5,314 nucleotides of DNA from Verrucomicrobiota bacterium (lineage in GTDB: Bacteria; Verrucomicrobiota; Verrucomicrobiia; Chthoniobacterales; UBA10450). The notes under the pieces are model-generated. The model was not told the DNA's origin. It saw nothing but the letters and a program-made list of their open reading frames with translations, and searched no databases. Positions 1 through 5,314 of the stretch are shown here, one piece after another (position 1 is the stretch's first letter; each line of letters starts with the position of its first letter). Both the position numbers and the translations under genes were made by a program. Where the stretch lies: positions 1-5,314 of the forward strand of contig QHNB01000235.1 of NCBI GenBank assembly GCA_003217965.1, given 5' to 3'.

Positions 1-642
1 GACCAGGTGACCGATCGCGAGCAACGCGAACGAAAGCGAAAAATCATAGCCGCTCACTGCGCCGCGCCTACCGATTCGGAAAGTTTGCGCCACATCTGAG
101 GCGAAAATTTGCGTGGCCACGATCACGGCAAAGATGGCGGCAACGATCGATCCCCATAACACCGCGAGCAGACCTGCGCGGCCGTGTTCGATATCAGAAG
201 CGTGTGCGCTATCGCCACTACTGCCGACCTTCAAAACTTCCGCGCACGCGACGCCTTCCGGATACGGCAGGTCTGAACTCGTCACCAACGCGCGACGCAG
301 CGGGATCGAATACATCACGCCCAGAATGCCGCCCAGCGCGCAGATCAGGAACGAGATCCAGAAGGGAAACTCAGTCCACCAGCCGATCATGATCAGACCT
401 GGTAACACAAAGATGATCGACGAAAGCGTGCCCGCAGCAGAGGCAACCGTCTGCACGATGTTGTTCTCCTGCACCGTCGCATCGCGGAAACTGCGCAGCA
501 TCGCCATCGAAATCACCGCCGCCGGAATCGATGTCGAAAAAGTGAGCCCGGCCTTGAGGCCGAAGTAAACGTTGGCCGCCGTGAACACCAACGTAATGAT
601 GATTCCTATAATTAGCCCGCGACCGGTAAGTTCCTTGCGCAT
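1..642 (-). CDS. OPT-family oligopeptide transporter, N-terminal part (runs off left edge)
   Basis: My reverse-strand translation gives 214 residues from ATG at 642-640 to the window edge with no stop. The product is a polytopic inner-membrane transporter of the prokaryotic OPT (oligopeptide transporter) family. Recognisable family signatures are ANVYFGLKAGLT (23-34) followed by SIPAAVISMAML, the ENNIVQTVASAAG block (59-71), and LPYPEGVACAEVL (125-137), which includes the hallmark PYPEG. Hydrophobic segments lie at about 10-28, 35-50, 68-88, 92-112, 157-180 and 200-214. Family members are usually about 600-700 residues, so roughly two thirds is missing to the left. The frame stays open upstream to the TGA at 780-778, but ATG at 642 fits the usual family N-terminus and lies about 28 nt downstream of the likely transcription start of a candidate promoter. 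No strong Shine-Dalgarno is visible. Substrate (peptides or metal chelates) cannot be told from sequence. Confidence 0.93.
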   Translation of the reverse strand, partial: MRKELTGRGLIIGIIITLVFTAANVYFGLKAGLTFSTSIPAAVISMAMLRSFRDATVQENNIVQTVASAAGTLSSIIFVLPGLIMIGWWTEFPFWISFLICALGGILGVMYSIPLRRALVTSSDLPYPEGVACAEVLKVGSSGDSAHASDIEHGRAGLLAVLWGSIVAAIFAVIVATQIFASDVAQTFRIGRRGAVSGYDFSLSFALLAIGHLV

Positions 643-677
643 ATTCGCTGTAATGTTCGCCGATCGATGCAGAGCGG

Positions 678-707
678 AGAATAGTGTCGAATCGCCGGAA
701 GGGTCAA
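678..707 (-). promoter_or_regulatory. Candidate sigma70-type promoter of the OPT transporter gene
   Basis: On the minus strand TTGACC (707-702) is followed after 18 nt by TATTCT (683-678). These match 5 of 6 and 4 of 6 bases of the TTGACA and TATAAT consensus. Transcription would start near 670, leaving a leader of about 28 nt before ATG at 642. Its location supports that start codon and suggests the transporter can be transcribed separately from the DUF4239-like gene upstream. Assignment is by eye only. Confidence 0.4.
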
Positions 708-777
708 GACGACGTAGCGCTCGCCAAATTAGAAATAGCAACCCATGTTGATCGAGGATGAGTTGTGTCCCCGCAGA

Positions 778-1575
778 TCATCTCTGCATCGCTGCGGATT
801 GGTCTCGCATGCTCTGCATCGCCTCAGCGAGAGGCTTGGCGCTGACCTTGCTTGCCCCCGTGAAAGGGTGATCAAGAATATAGATCAACAGCAAAATCCA
901 GCTGATGGTGACGGTGAGCGCGGTGATCATTAGATATTGGGCCTTAATGTTCTTTGTTCCGAACAAATAAGTGTACAAGACGGTAATCACACCGCCGACC
1001 AGCAGAACCAGCCAGACAGTCGGAGGAACCGTGTTGTTACCTGCGAAGATTCGCAATCGACGGTGTTCGGCCAGGCTATTGATCCGCCTCAATGATTCCG
1101 AATACAATTCTCGATTTGGTGCGGAGTGCGCATCCATTTGGTTGAAAATGTCGAGCAACTTTCGCAAAGGGTTCGTCGTGTAAATACTGATTTGTTCCGT
1201 CGACATTTTGCTCACTTCGTCGCGGTAGACTGAATTGGCATAATCCATCAAGCCTTGCTGGATCAGTTTGCTTGTTGGCTCTGGTAAAGCTTTCGCGCTG
1301 TAAAAAAGGTCAAGTGTGTCGCTCGCTTCCATTTGCAGGTTTTTGGTTGCATCATCGTATCCGCTCCATGTAACGAACACGACAAAAGCCACCACAACGC
1401 CGTAAAGCAGGCCGAACGCATTAAAGATAATGGCCGCTACTTCGTGGTTCTCCTTTAGCACCTCTGCCGGATATTTGCTTCGGACAAGACGCAGTCCAGC
1501 GACGGCAAGAGCCGTTGTAACAACCGAGACCAACAAGAACGAAATCGTAGGAGGCAACCTGAGCAGGAATGGCAT
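778..1575 (-). CDS. DUF4239-like (bestrophin-like) integral membrane protein
   Basis: This 265-residue protein has a two-plus-two membrane layout: hydrophobic helices at about 11-30, 46-70, 187-206 and 214-234, separated by a soluble domain at 71-186. It looks like the DUF4239 family, some members of which are described as bestrophin-like. Supporting features are the N-x-x-G-x-x-Y-x-V-x-x-A-F-V-V-x-V-x-W helix (52-70), the following YDDA (73-76) and E-A helix (83-98), PPTVW at the start of helix 3 (184-188), LFG (204-206), and LDHPFTG after helix 4 (234-240). I recognise the family by pattern, not by search. Its function is unknown; channel activity is only an inference from the bestrophin-like label. 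ATG at 1575 is preceded by a weak AGGGCG ribosome binding site. The TGA is 135 bp upstream of the OPT start codon, on the same strand. No convincing promoter was found in the 196 bp before it. Confidence 0.82.
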   Translation of the reverse strand: MPFLLRLPPTISFLLVSVVTTALAVAGLRLVRSKYPAEVLKENHEVAAIIFNAFGLLYGVVVAFVVFVTWSGYDDATKNLQMEASDTLDLFYSAKALPEPTSKLIQQGLMDYANSVYRDEVSKMSTEQISIYTTNPLRKLLDIFNQMDAHSAPNRELYSESLRRINSLAEHRRLRIFAGNNTVPPTVWLVLLVGGVITVLYTYLFGTKNIKAQYLMITALTVTISWILLLIYILDHPFTGASKVSAKPLAEAMQSMRDQSAAMQR

Positions 1576-1607
1576 GAACGCCCTGATTTTTTGAAAGAAA
1601 TGGCGTC

Positions 1608-1670
1608 AGCTTGGCAAGATCAAAAGGCGGGTTATGTCACCGGTAATAATGAGGCAAGCTTGGCTCAATC
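1608..1670. repeat. Imperfect 14-bp direct repeat in the divergent intergenic region
   Basis: AGCTTGGCAAGATC (1608-1621) and AGCTTGGCTCAATC (1657-1670) agree at 11 of 14 positions, with starts 49 bp apart. Each copy also contains or abuts a small dyad: CTTGGCAAG in the first and CAAGCTTG in the second. They sit between the divergent DUF4239-like and VPDTG-protein genes, where regulator binding sites would be expected. The role is speculative and the match is short. Confidence 0.3.
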
Positions 1671-1682
1671 GGCTCTAAGCCG
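1670..1682. repeat. Short perfect hairpin in the divergent intergenic region
   Basis: CGGCT (1670-1674) and AGCCG (1678-1682) form a 5-bp perfect stem around a CTA loop. No T-tract follows on either strand, so it is not a typical intrinsic terminator. It could be a short operator dyad upstream of the 1713-1742 promoter, or chance. Confidence 0.25.
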
Positions 1683-1712
1683 TTGCGGAATCTGCCTTGT
1701 CAGAAGAAACCC

Positions 1713-1742
1713 TTGACCTGGTGAAGGGCTAACTCCTACATT
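1713..1742 (+). promoter_or_regulatory. Candidate sigma70-type promoter of the VPDTG-tailed protein gene
   Basis: TTGACC (1713-1718), an 18-nt spacer, then TACATT (1737-1742): 5 of 6 and 4 of 6 matches to the consensus hexamers. Transcription would begin around 1749-1750, giving a leader of about 22 nt that contains the Shine-Dalgarno at 1761. The position suits the downstream gene well, but the -10 element is only moderate. Confidence 0.4.
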
Positions 1743-1760
1743 TTTGTCTTAACCCTAATC

Positions 1761-1767
1761 AGGAGGT
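1761..1767 (+). promoter_or_regulatory. Strong Shine-Dalgarno site for the VPDTG-tailed protein gene
   Basis: AGGAGGT lies 4 nt before ATG at 1772, a full match to the anti-Shine-Dalgarno core. It fixes the start codon and is much the strongest ribosome binding site in the window; the other visible starts have weak or no recognisable sites. Confidence 0.8.
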
Positions 1768-1771
1768 CCGT

Positions 1772-2623
1772 ATGAGCTGTTTCCCCCATCGGTGTTGGAT
1801 CGCAATCTGCGCCGTTCTTTTAGTGATTCCTCTTTTTGCGCACTCTCAAGTAATTGAATCCGCCGCCGGCCTGACGGCCGCGAGCATCACTCCAGCGCGC
1901 GACGCCTTTCGCCTCGATCTCGGCGGCGGAACCGTTGCTGGCGCCAACGGTTCGTTCGGCGGCGTCCGGCGGGAGATTAACTGGGACGGGGTGCCTGATG
2001 CTTTTTCAGCGCCGAATCTATTGCCGGCGAATTTCTTTAACGTGAATTCGCCGCGCGGTGTCGTTTTTTCTACGCCCGGCACAGGCTTTCAGGTGAGCGC
2101 GAATGCCGGGATAGCACCAATCCAGTTCGATAATATTGATGCAACGTATTCCCGGACTTTCGAGCCATTCAGCCCACAGCGCCTTTTCACGTCGCTGAAC
2201 AGCAACCTTCTCGATATCAATTTCTTTTTGCCGGGAACAAACACGCCAGCATTAACCACCGGTTTCGGCGCGGTCTTTAGCGATGTCGATTTGGCAAACA
2301 CAACTTCGATTCAATTGTTCGACCCCTCATTGAATTCACTCGGGACATTCTTCGTTCCCGCATCCGCGGGATCGGAAACGTTTTCTTTTCTCGGAATTTC
2401 GTTCCCCGATCCGATTATTGCCCGGGTTCGCATTATTTCTGGCAACTTTCCCCTTGGCATCGGGGCGACCGATCAAAACGGAGATTTGCGAGACGTTGTC
2501 GTCATGGACGATTTTCTCTATGGCGAACCAAGGGTGCCAGATACTGGATGGACCTGTGCCTTTCTGGGTTTTGCGATAATTGGCGTCGAAGCGTTTCGAC
2601 GCAGAGTGCTCACCAGCAGATAA
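1772..2623 (+). CDS. Secreted protein with VPDTG-type C-terminal exosortase sorting signal
   Basis: This 283-residue exported protein starts with a signal peptide: basic end, hydrophobic core at about 9-23, probable cleavage after AHS at 23-25. The mature part is rich in Gly, Asn, Ser, Thr and Phe, has no cysteine until C262 in the tail, and looks beta-rich. Residues 164-252 (FGAVFSDVDLANTTSIQLFD onward, ending VVVMDDFLYGEP) resemble a beta-sandwich module common in PEP-CTERM-type proteins. The tail is VPDTG (255-259), a hydrophobic helix (260-273) and RRR (276-278), a tripartite signal like VPDSG-CTERM of Verrucomicrobiota with Thr for Ser. Known family biology predicts recognition by a membrane exosortase and delivery to the cell surface or exopolysaccharide. 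No exosortase gene is in the window. It is the only plus-strand gene. The molecular function of the mature domain is unknown. Confidence 0.85.
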   Translation: MSCFPHRCWIAICAVLLVIPLFAHSQVIESAAGLTAASITPARDAFRLDLGGGTVAGANGSFGGVRREINWDGVPDAFSAPNLLPANFFNVNSPRGVVFSTPGTGFQVSANAGIAPIQFDNIDATYSRTFEPFSPQRLFTSLNSNLLDINFFLPGTNTPALTTGFGAVFSDVDLANTTSIQLFDPSLNSLGTFFVPASAGSETFSFLGISFPDPIIARVRIISGNFPLGIGATDQNGDLRDVVVMDDFLYGEPRVPDTGWTCAFLGFAIIGVEAFRRRVLTSR

Positions 2624-2675
2624 CAGGAATTCAGCCGCGGTCGGAAGGGAGTAGCCGGAACGGGGGGGCGGTGTT

Positions 2676-3149
2676 TCAGCGTGGCTCGCGCTCCCAAACC
2701 TGGAGAATACGGCCGCTGCCGGCGGGCGATGTAAAATCAGTTGGGCGCGGCTTGCCCGCCGGAGCCCAGCAGGCGCGTTTATGATTGTCATCGATGATTT
2801 CGTAGATGCCGAGAATGGTTTTGCCTTTGTCGGGTCCGGAACCCTGAACTGAGTCTACTGTTTTTGGGTTTTTTGTGGGATCGATCGTAAAGGTCCCGTC
2901 TTCGCTCGTCCCGGTCTGAGCTCCCGTTGATAAGGTGAACTTGTCCCGGGTCGTAATCAGTCTGGTCTTCTTCCTAATCTCCTCCGGCACTGGCTGCCCA
3001 TCCACGATTCCGGAACTCAATATCCAGGTGCCGCTCAGCCGCTGGTAATCAGTGTCGATAAGCTGGTCCATGGAAGTTTCGGCTGCAGAATTCGTTGTAC
3101 AAATAAGCGAACTAACCGCTAACAGCAGCACCTCTACATGCTTTTTCAT
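2676..3149 (-). CDS. Small exported TIGR03067-like protein (lipocalin-like fold proposed)
   Basis: This 157-residue protein has a signal peptide (MKKH start, hydrophobic core about 7-17, likely cleavage after SAA at 21-23). C17 is not in a good lipobox, so it is probably not a lipoprotein. The mature part matches the TIGR03067 pattern as I remember it: LSGTW (38-42), a DGQP turn (50-53), DKFTL (69-73), G-T-F-T-I-D-P-x-x-x-P-K-T-V-D (85-99), G-x-Y-E (114-117), CWAPAGKPRPTDF (127-139) and a final GSGRILQVWER (144-154). The domain seems complete. TIGR03067 is known mainly from Planctomycetes and related bacteria, where it often occurs in paralogous sets; its ligand and role are unknown. ATG at 3149 lacks a strong ribosome binding site, but a good candidate promoter lies just upstream. 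The gene converges on the VPDTG-protein gene with a 52-bp gap. Confidence 0.8.
   Translation of the reverse strand: MKKHVEVLLLAVSSLICTTNSAAETSMDQLIDTDYQRLSGTWILSSGIVDGQPVPEEIRKKTRLITTRDKFTLSTGAQTGTSEDGTFTIDPTKNPKTVDSVQGSGPDKGKTILGIYEIIDDNHKRACWAPAGKPRPTDFTSPAGSGRILQVWEREPR
2719..2762. repeat. GC-rich inverted repeat inside the TIGR03067-like gene
   Basis: CCGGCGGGC (2719-2727) and GCCCGCCGG (2754-2762) are perfect 9-bp inverted arms around a 26-nt loop. Pairing can extend outward with GCTG (2715-2718) and CAGC (2767-2770) if a 4-nt bulge is allowed. The arms encode the Pro-Ala-Gly of SPAGSG and of APAGKP near the end of the protein. On the plus strand the structure lies about 95 nt past the VPDTG-protein stop, so it might fold in that gene's 3' read-through RNA. 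No T-tract follows, so it is not a standard terminator. Confidence 0.55.
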
Positions 3150-3176
3150 ATTACGGAAGAATTCGACGTCGCCAAC

Positions 3177-3206
3177 ATTATCTGAGATTCAGCTTCCCGT
3201 TGTAAA
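3177..3206 (-). promoter_or_regulatory. Candidate sigma70-type promoter of the TIGR03067-like gene
   Basis: On the minus strand TTTACA (3206-3201), an 18-nt spacer and GATAAT (3182-3177) match 5 of 6 bases at both hexamers, the best pair in the window. Transcription would start near 3170, about 20 nt before ATG at 3149. A small inverted repeat, GTTGT-AAAG-ACAAC (3199-3212), overlaps the -35 element and could be an operator dyad, though its arms are only 5 bp. Confidence 0.5.
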
Positions 3207-3277
3207 GACAACAGATGATCGCCCCTGCCGCAGACCTGTGCTTGCCACTCGTTCGCGAGCACCTCTAAATTATGACA

Positions 3278-3294
3278 GGCCGAGCGCGACGGCC
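3278..3294 (-). terminator. Possible terminator hairpin just after recQ
   Basis: GGCCG (3278-3282) and CGGCC (3290-3294) form a perfect 5-bp GC stem with a 7-nt loop, beginning 6 nt beyond the recQ stop on the minus strand. The sequence that follows on that strand, TGTCATAATTT, is AT-rich but not a proper T-run. Position favours a terminator; stem length and weak tail argue against a strong one. Confidence 0.35.
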
Positions 3295-3300
3295 AAGCAC

Positions 3301-5127
3301 TCACTCGGCTGAGCTCTTCGACAACACGTAGTCTGCGATCTCTTTGACGAATATCTCGCCGAAACTCTTCAGCTTTTGCTGACCAACTCCGGGAATGGCA
3401 GCGAAGTGAGCAAGCCGGCTTGGCTGTGTGCGAGCCATCTCTCGCAGCGACGCGTCCGAAAAAATGATGTAAGCAGGCACATCACGTTCATCGGCTAGTC
3501 TGCGGCGCAAGCTACGGAGCTGTTCGAATAGAACTTCGTCGCATTCAATTGCGCCAGCCAGTTTGCGCTTATCCTTGTCAAATGTCTCACCCGGCTTGGT
3601 CAGGGTAATAGAGGCGCGGCATTTGAGCACGTCGCGCCCGGCCGGCGTTAGCTCAATCGTTGCAAATTTCCCTGGCGCGACCGCAATCAAACCAAGACGC
3701 GTGAGTTCGCGACCGATGGCTTGCCAGGTCTTGCGTTTCATTTCGCGGCCAATCCCGTAGGTAGAAATCTGATCGTGTCCGCGCTGACGAATGGCATCCG
3801 TCTCCGCGCCAATAAGCACTTCGACGATATGATTTATTCCAAAATTGAAGCCGCTTTTCTGCCGCACGCGATGCACGCAAGAAAGAAACTTTTGTGCCGG
3901 CACCGTGCCATCAAAAGTCTCGCGCGGTTCGAGGCAGTTATCGCAGCTATCACATGATTGATTCGGCCAATCCTCACCAAAATATTTTAGCAGGGCGGCA
4001 CGCCGGCATTGGCGTGTCTCCGCGTATCCGATCATGTCGCGTAGTTGGGCCCGCGCGATCCGCTGCTCGTGTTCCGGCTTTTCTTCGATAAAGCGCCGCT
4101 GTTTTACGACGTCGCCGACGCTGAGGAGCAACACGCACTCGCTCGGCAGGCCATCGCGGCCTGCGCGTCCCGTTTCCTGATAATACCCTTCGATGTTCTT
4201 CGGCAGATCATGGTGAATGACGAATCGGACGTTCGGTTTGTTAATACCCATCCCGAACGCAATCGTCGCGGTGATGACACGCGCATCATCGCGCAAGAAT
4301 GCTTCCTGGTTGCGCGTCCGTTCCCGAGGTTCCATTCCAGCGTGATAAGGCAACGCCTTAATTCCATCTCTCGTTAGTTTTTCGGCCAGCGCGTCAGTCG
4401 ATTTGCGACTGGCGCAATAAACGATGCCGCTCTCGTTCGGGCGCGCCCGGATGAAATCGAGCACTTGCTGGTAAGCCGATGACTTCGCCACTACCCGATA
4501 AGTCAGGTTCGGTCGGTTGAAACTTGCGACATAACAACGCGGATCTCGCAATTCGAGATGTTTGACGATGTCGTCGCGCACTCGTTCGGTTGCAGTCGCG
4601 GTCAGCGCCATGATCGGGACATCGGGAAAAAGCGTCCGCAATTTTTTTAATTCGCGATATTCCGGGCGGAAATCGTGGCCCCATTCACTGATGCAATGCG
4701 CTTCATCGATCGCGATCTGCGCGATGTTCCAGTTGAGCGCGCGCTCCAGGAAATTCTCCATCATCAGCCGCTCGGGCGCGACGTAAAGCAAACGAAATTG
4801 GTTGCGATCGAGGCCGCGCAATCGTTCGCGCGCTTCAGTGCCAGCGAGCGTTGAATTCAAGAACGTCGCCGCAATCCCGCTCGTTTGCAGCGCATCAACC
4901 TGATCTTTCATCAACGCGATTAACGGCGACACCACAATGGTCACCCCATCGCGTAACAGCGCGGGTAGCTGAAAACAAAGCGACTTCCCGCCACCGGTCG
5001 GCAAAAGCGCAAACACATCGCGGCCGGCAAGCGCATCAGCGACGATCTCGCGCTGTAGAGGGCGAAAATCATCATAGCCGAAATATTTTTTGAGCGCGCT
5101 CAGGATTTCAGCGGGCGCATGACGCAT
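3301..5127 (-). CDS. recQ: ATP-dependent DNA helicase RecQ
   Basis: This 608-residue protein is a full-length bacterial RecQ, a 3'-5' DNA helicase that unwinds forks, recombination intermediates and duplex ends in repair. Visible in order: motif 0 FGYDDFRPLQREIV (16-29), Walker A TGGGKS (44-49), Walker B DEAH (141-144), the RecQ aromatic-rich loop CISEWGHDFRPEY (145-157), TATAT (176-180), helicase-C motifs around GIVYCASR (234-241), AFGMGINKPNVRFVIHHDLP (290-309), and motif VI QETGRAGRDG (317-326). The RQC zinc site is complete (C374, C392, C395, C398), followed by a winged-helix region (about 405-505) and an HRDC domain (about 530-602). Length is almost that of E. coli RecQ and no key residue is missing. 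ATG at 5127 is secure: an in-frame TAA lies 9 nt upstream with no start codon between. The Shine-Dalgarno is weak. It follows an ompA-like gene on the same strand with a 64-bp gap, so read-through is possible. Confidence 0.98.
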   Translation of the reverse strand: MRHAPAEILSALKKYFGYDDFRPLQREIVADALAGRDVFALLPTGGGKSLCFQLPALLRDGVTIVVSPLIALMKDQVDALQTSGIAATFLNSTLAGTEARERLRGLDRNQFRLLYVAPERLMMENFLERALNWNIAQIAIDEAHCISEWGHDFRPEYRELKKLRTLFPDVPIMALTATATERVRDDIVKHLELRDPRCYVASFNRPNLTYRVVAKSSAYQQVLDFIRARPNESGIVYCASRKSTDALAEKLTRDGIKALPYHAGMEPRERTRNQEAFLRDDARVITATIAFGMGINKPNVRFVIHHDLPKNIEGYYQETGRAGRDGLPSECVLLLSVGDVVKQRRFIEEKPEHEQRIARAQLRDMIGYAETRQCRRAALLKYFGEDWPNQSCDSCDNCLEPRETFDGTVPAQKFLSCVHRVRQKSGFNFGINHIVEVLIGAETDAIRQRGHDQISTYGIGREMKRKTWQAIGRELTRLGLIAVAPGKFATIELTPAGRDVLKCRASITLTKPGETFDKDKRKLAGAIECDEVLFEQLRSLRRRLADERDVPAYIIFSDASLREMARTQPSRLAHFAAIPGVGQQKLKSFGEIFVKEIADYVLSKSSAE

Positions 5128-5191
5128 GGGTATGCTTTATCGGATGGCGCCTTCCCGGGCAAAGCGAGGCTACAACCGCTCAGTCGCAGGA

Positions 5192-5314
5192 TCAGTATGG
5201 AGTTGGCGTTAACACAGGGGTCGGCGTATACACCGCAGCCGGGGGCTTCTCGACAATGATGGAAACGCGACGGTTCAGGGCACGGCCTGCGGGGTTATCG
5301 CTACCGTCGGCATT
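5192..5314 (-). CDS. OmpA-family protein, C-terminal end (runs off right edge)
   Basis: Reverse-strand translation from the window edge gives 40 residues and TGA at 5194-5192. The stretch NADGSDNPAGRALNRRVSII (residues 1-20 of the fragment) matches the end of the OmpA-like peptidoglycan-binding domain, whose last helix and strand typically read G-R-x-x-N-R-R-V-x-I. Proteins with this domain anchor the outer membrane or envelope complexes to peptidoglycan. After the domain come VEK and a short tail, PPAAVYTPTPVLTPTPY, rich in Pro and Thr with a repeated T-P-T-P, which is unusual after an OmpA domain. The N-terminal part lies outside the window, so a porin-type barrel, a lipoprotein or another fusion cannot be told apart. 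Confidence 0.85.
   Translation of the reverse strand, partial: NADGSDNPAGRALNRRVSIIVEKPPAAVYTPTPVLTPTPY

Noticed and set aside
113..568. Plus-strand open frame of 151 codons
   Set aside because: It lies wholly antisense to the OPT transporter, whose family motifs are unmistakable on the minus strand; the plus-strand product has no recognisable domain.
731..756. CAAC-ATGG-GTTG hairpin with T-rich tail after the DUF4239-like gene
   Set aside because: The stem (minus strand, within the gap 643-777) is only 4 bp and the following T-rich sequence is interrupted; too weak to call a terminator.
1631..1651. Dyad centred on ACCGGT, TTAT...ATAA
   Set aside because: The outer arms are not symmetrical about the centre, so only the 6-bp palindrome remains, which is not significant.
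2624..2675. Shared bidirectional terminator between the convergent genes
   Set aside because: The 52-bp gap contains a run of seven G but no convincing stem followed by T on either strand.
2336..2791. Minus-strand open frame of 151 codons across the convergent junction
   Set aside because: It overlaps the ends of two better supported genes, the VPDTG-tailed protein (antisense) and the TIGR03067-like protein (another frame), and shows no domain or signal peptide.
3255..3266. CTCG-TTCG-CGAG stable tetraloop in the recQ to TIGR03067-like gap
   Set aside because: A 4-bp stem with no flanking pairing or T-run; expected by chance in DNA of this composition.
4045..4684. Several 80-110-codon frames on both strands within recQ
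   Set aside because: All are alternative frames of the intact RecQ coding sequence and have no motif of their own.
5128..5191. Promoter or terminator between the ompA-like gene and recQ
   Set aside because: GATAAA lies close to the recQ start with only a poor -35 partner, and would place the transcription start almost on the ATG. No stem with a T-tract is present either.

Overview
This is an ordinary-looking chromosomal stretch with moderate to slightly high GC by eye and six genes: two cut by the window edges and four complete. No mobile element, RNA gene or CRISPR array is visible. The best taxonomic clue is the protein at 1772-2623. It ends in a VPDTG motif, a hydrophobic helix and an arginine cluster, which is the VPDSG/VPDTG type of exosortase sorting signal best known from Verrucomicrobiota. 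A neighbouring TIGR03067-type protein and a DUF4239-type membrane protein fit a soil or freshwater Verrucomicrobiota or Planctomycetes-group bacterium. I favour Verrucomicrobiota with moderate confidence. No rRNA or marker gene is present to confirm it.

Layout, left to right. Positions 642 to 1 (minus) hold the N-terminal 214 residues of an OPT-family transporter that runs off the left edge. Upstream of it, 1575-778 (minus) encodes a 265-residue DUF4239-like four-helix membrane protein. A 196-bp divergent intergenic region (1576-1771) carries a candidate promoter and a perfect AGGAGGT ribosome binding site for the only plus-strand gene, the secreted VPDTG-tailed protein at 1772-2623. That gene converges, with a 52-bp gap, on a small secreted TIGR03067-like protein (3149-2676, minus). 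Next comes recQ (5127-3301, minus), a complete three-domain RecQ helicase. At the right edge, 5314-5192 (minus) is the last 40 codons of an OmpA-like envelope protein with an odd Pro/Thr-rich tail.

The genes do not form an obvious pathway. Four of the six products are predicted to be in the membrane, envelope or exterior (OPT, DUF4239, VPDTG protein, OmpA-like) and a fifth (TIGR03067-like) has a signal peptide; recQ is the one clear cytoplasmic DNA-repair gene. Each minus gene with a visible start except recQ lies behind a gap of at least 130 bp. Plausible -35/-10 pairs, all with 18-nt spacers, precede three genes (OPT, VPDTG protein, TIGR03067-like), so these look mostly like single transcription units. 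No stretch over 300 bases lacks a gene. I did not find a convincing new biological system. The most interesting points are the VPDTG sorting signal, the repeat-rich divergent promoter region, a long GC-rich inverted repeat inside the TIGR03067-like gene, and the OmpA tail.
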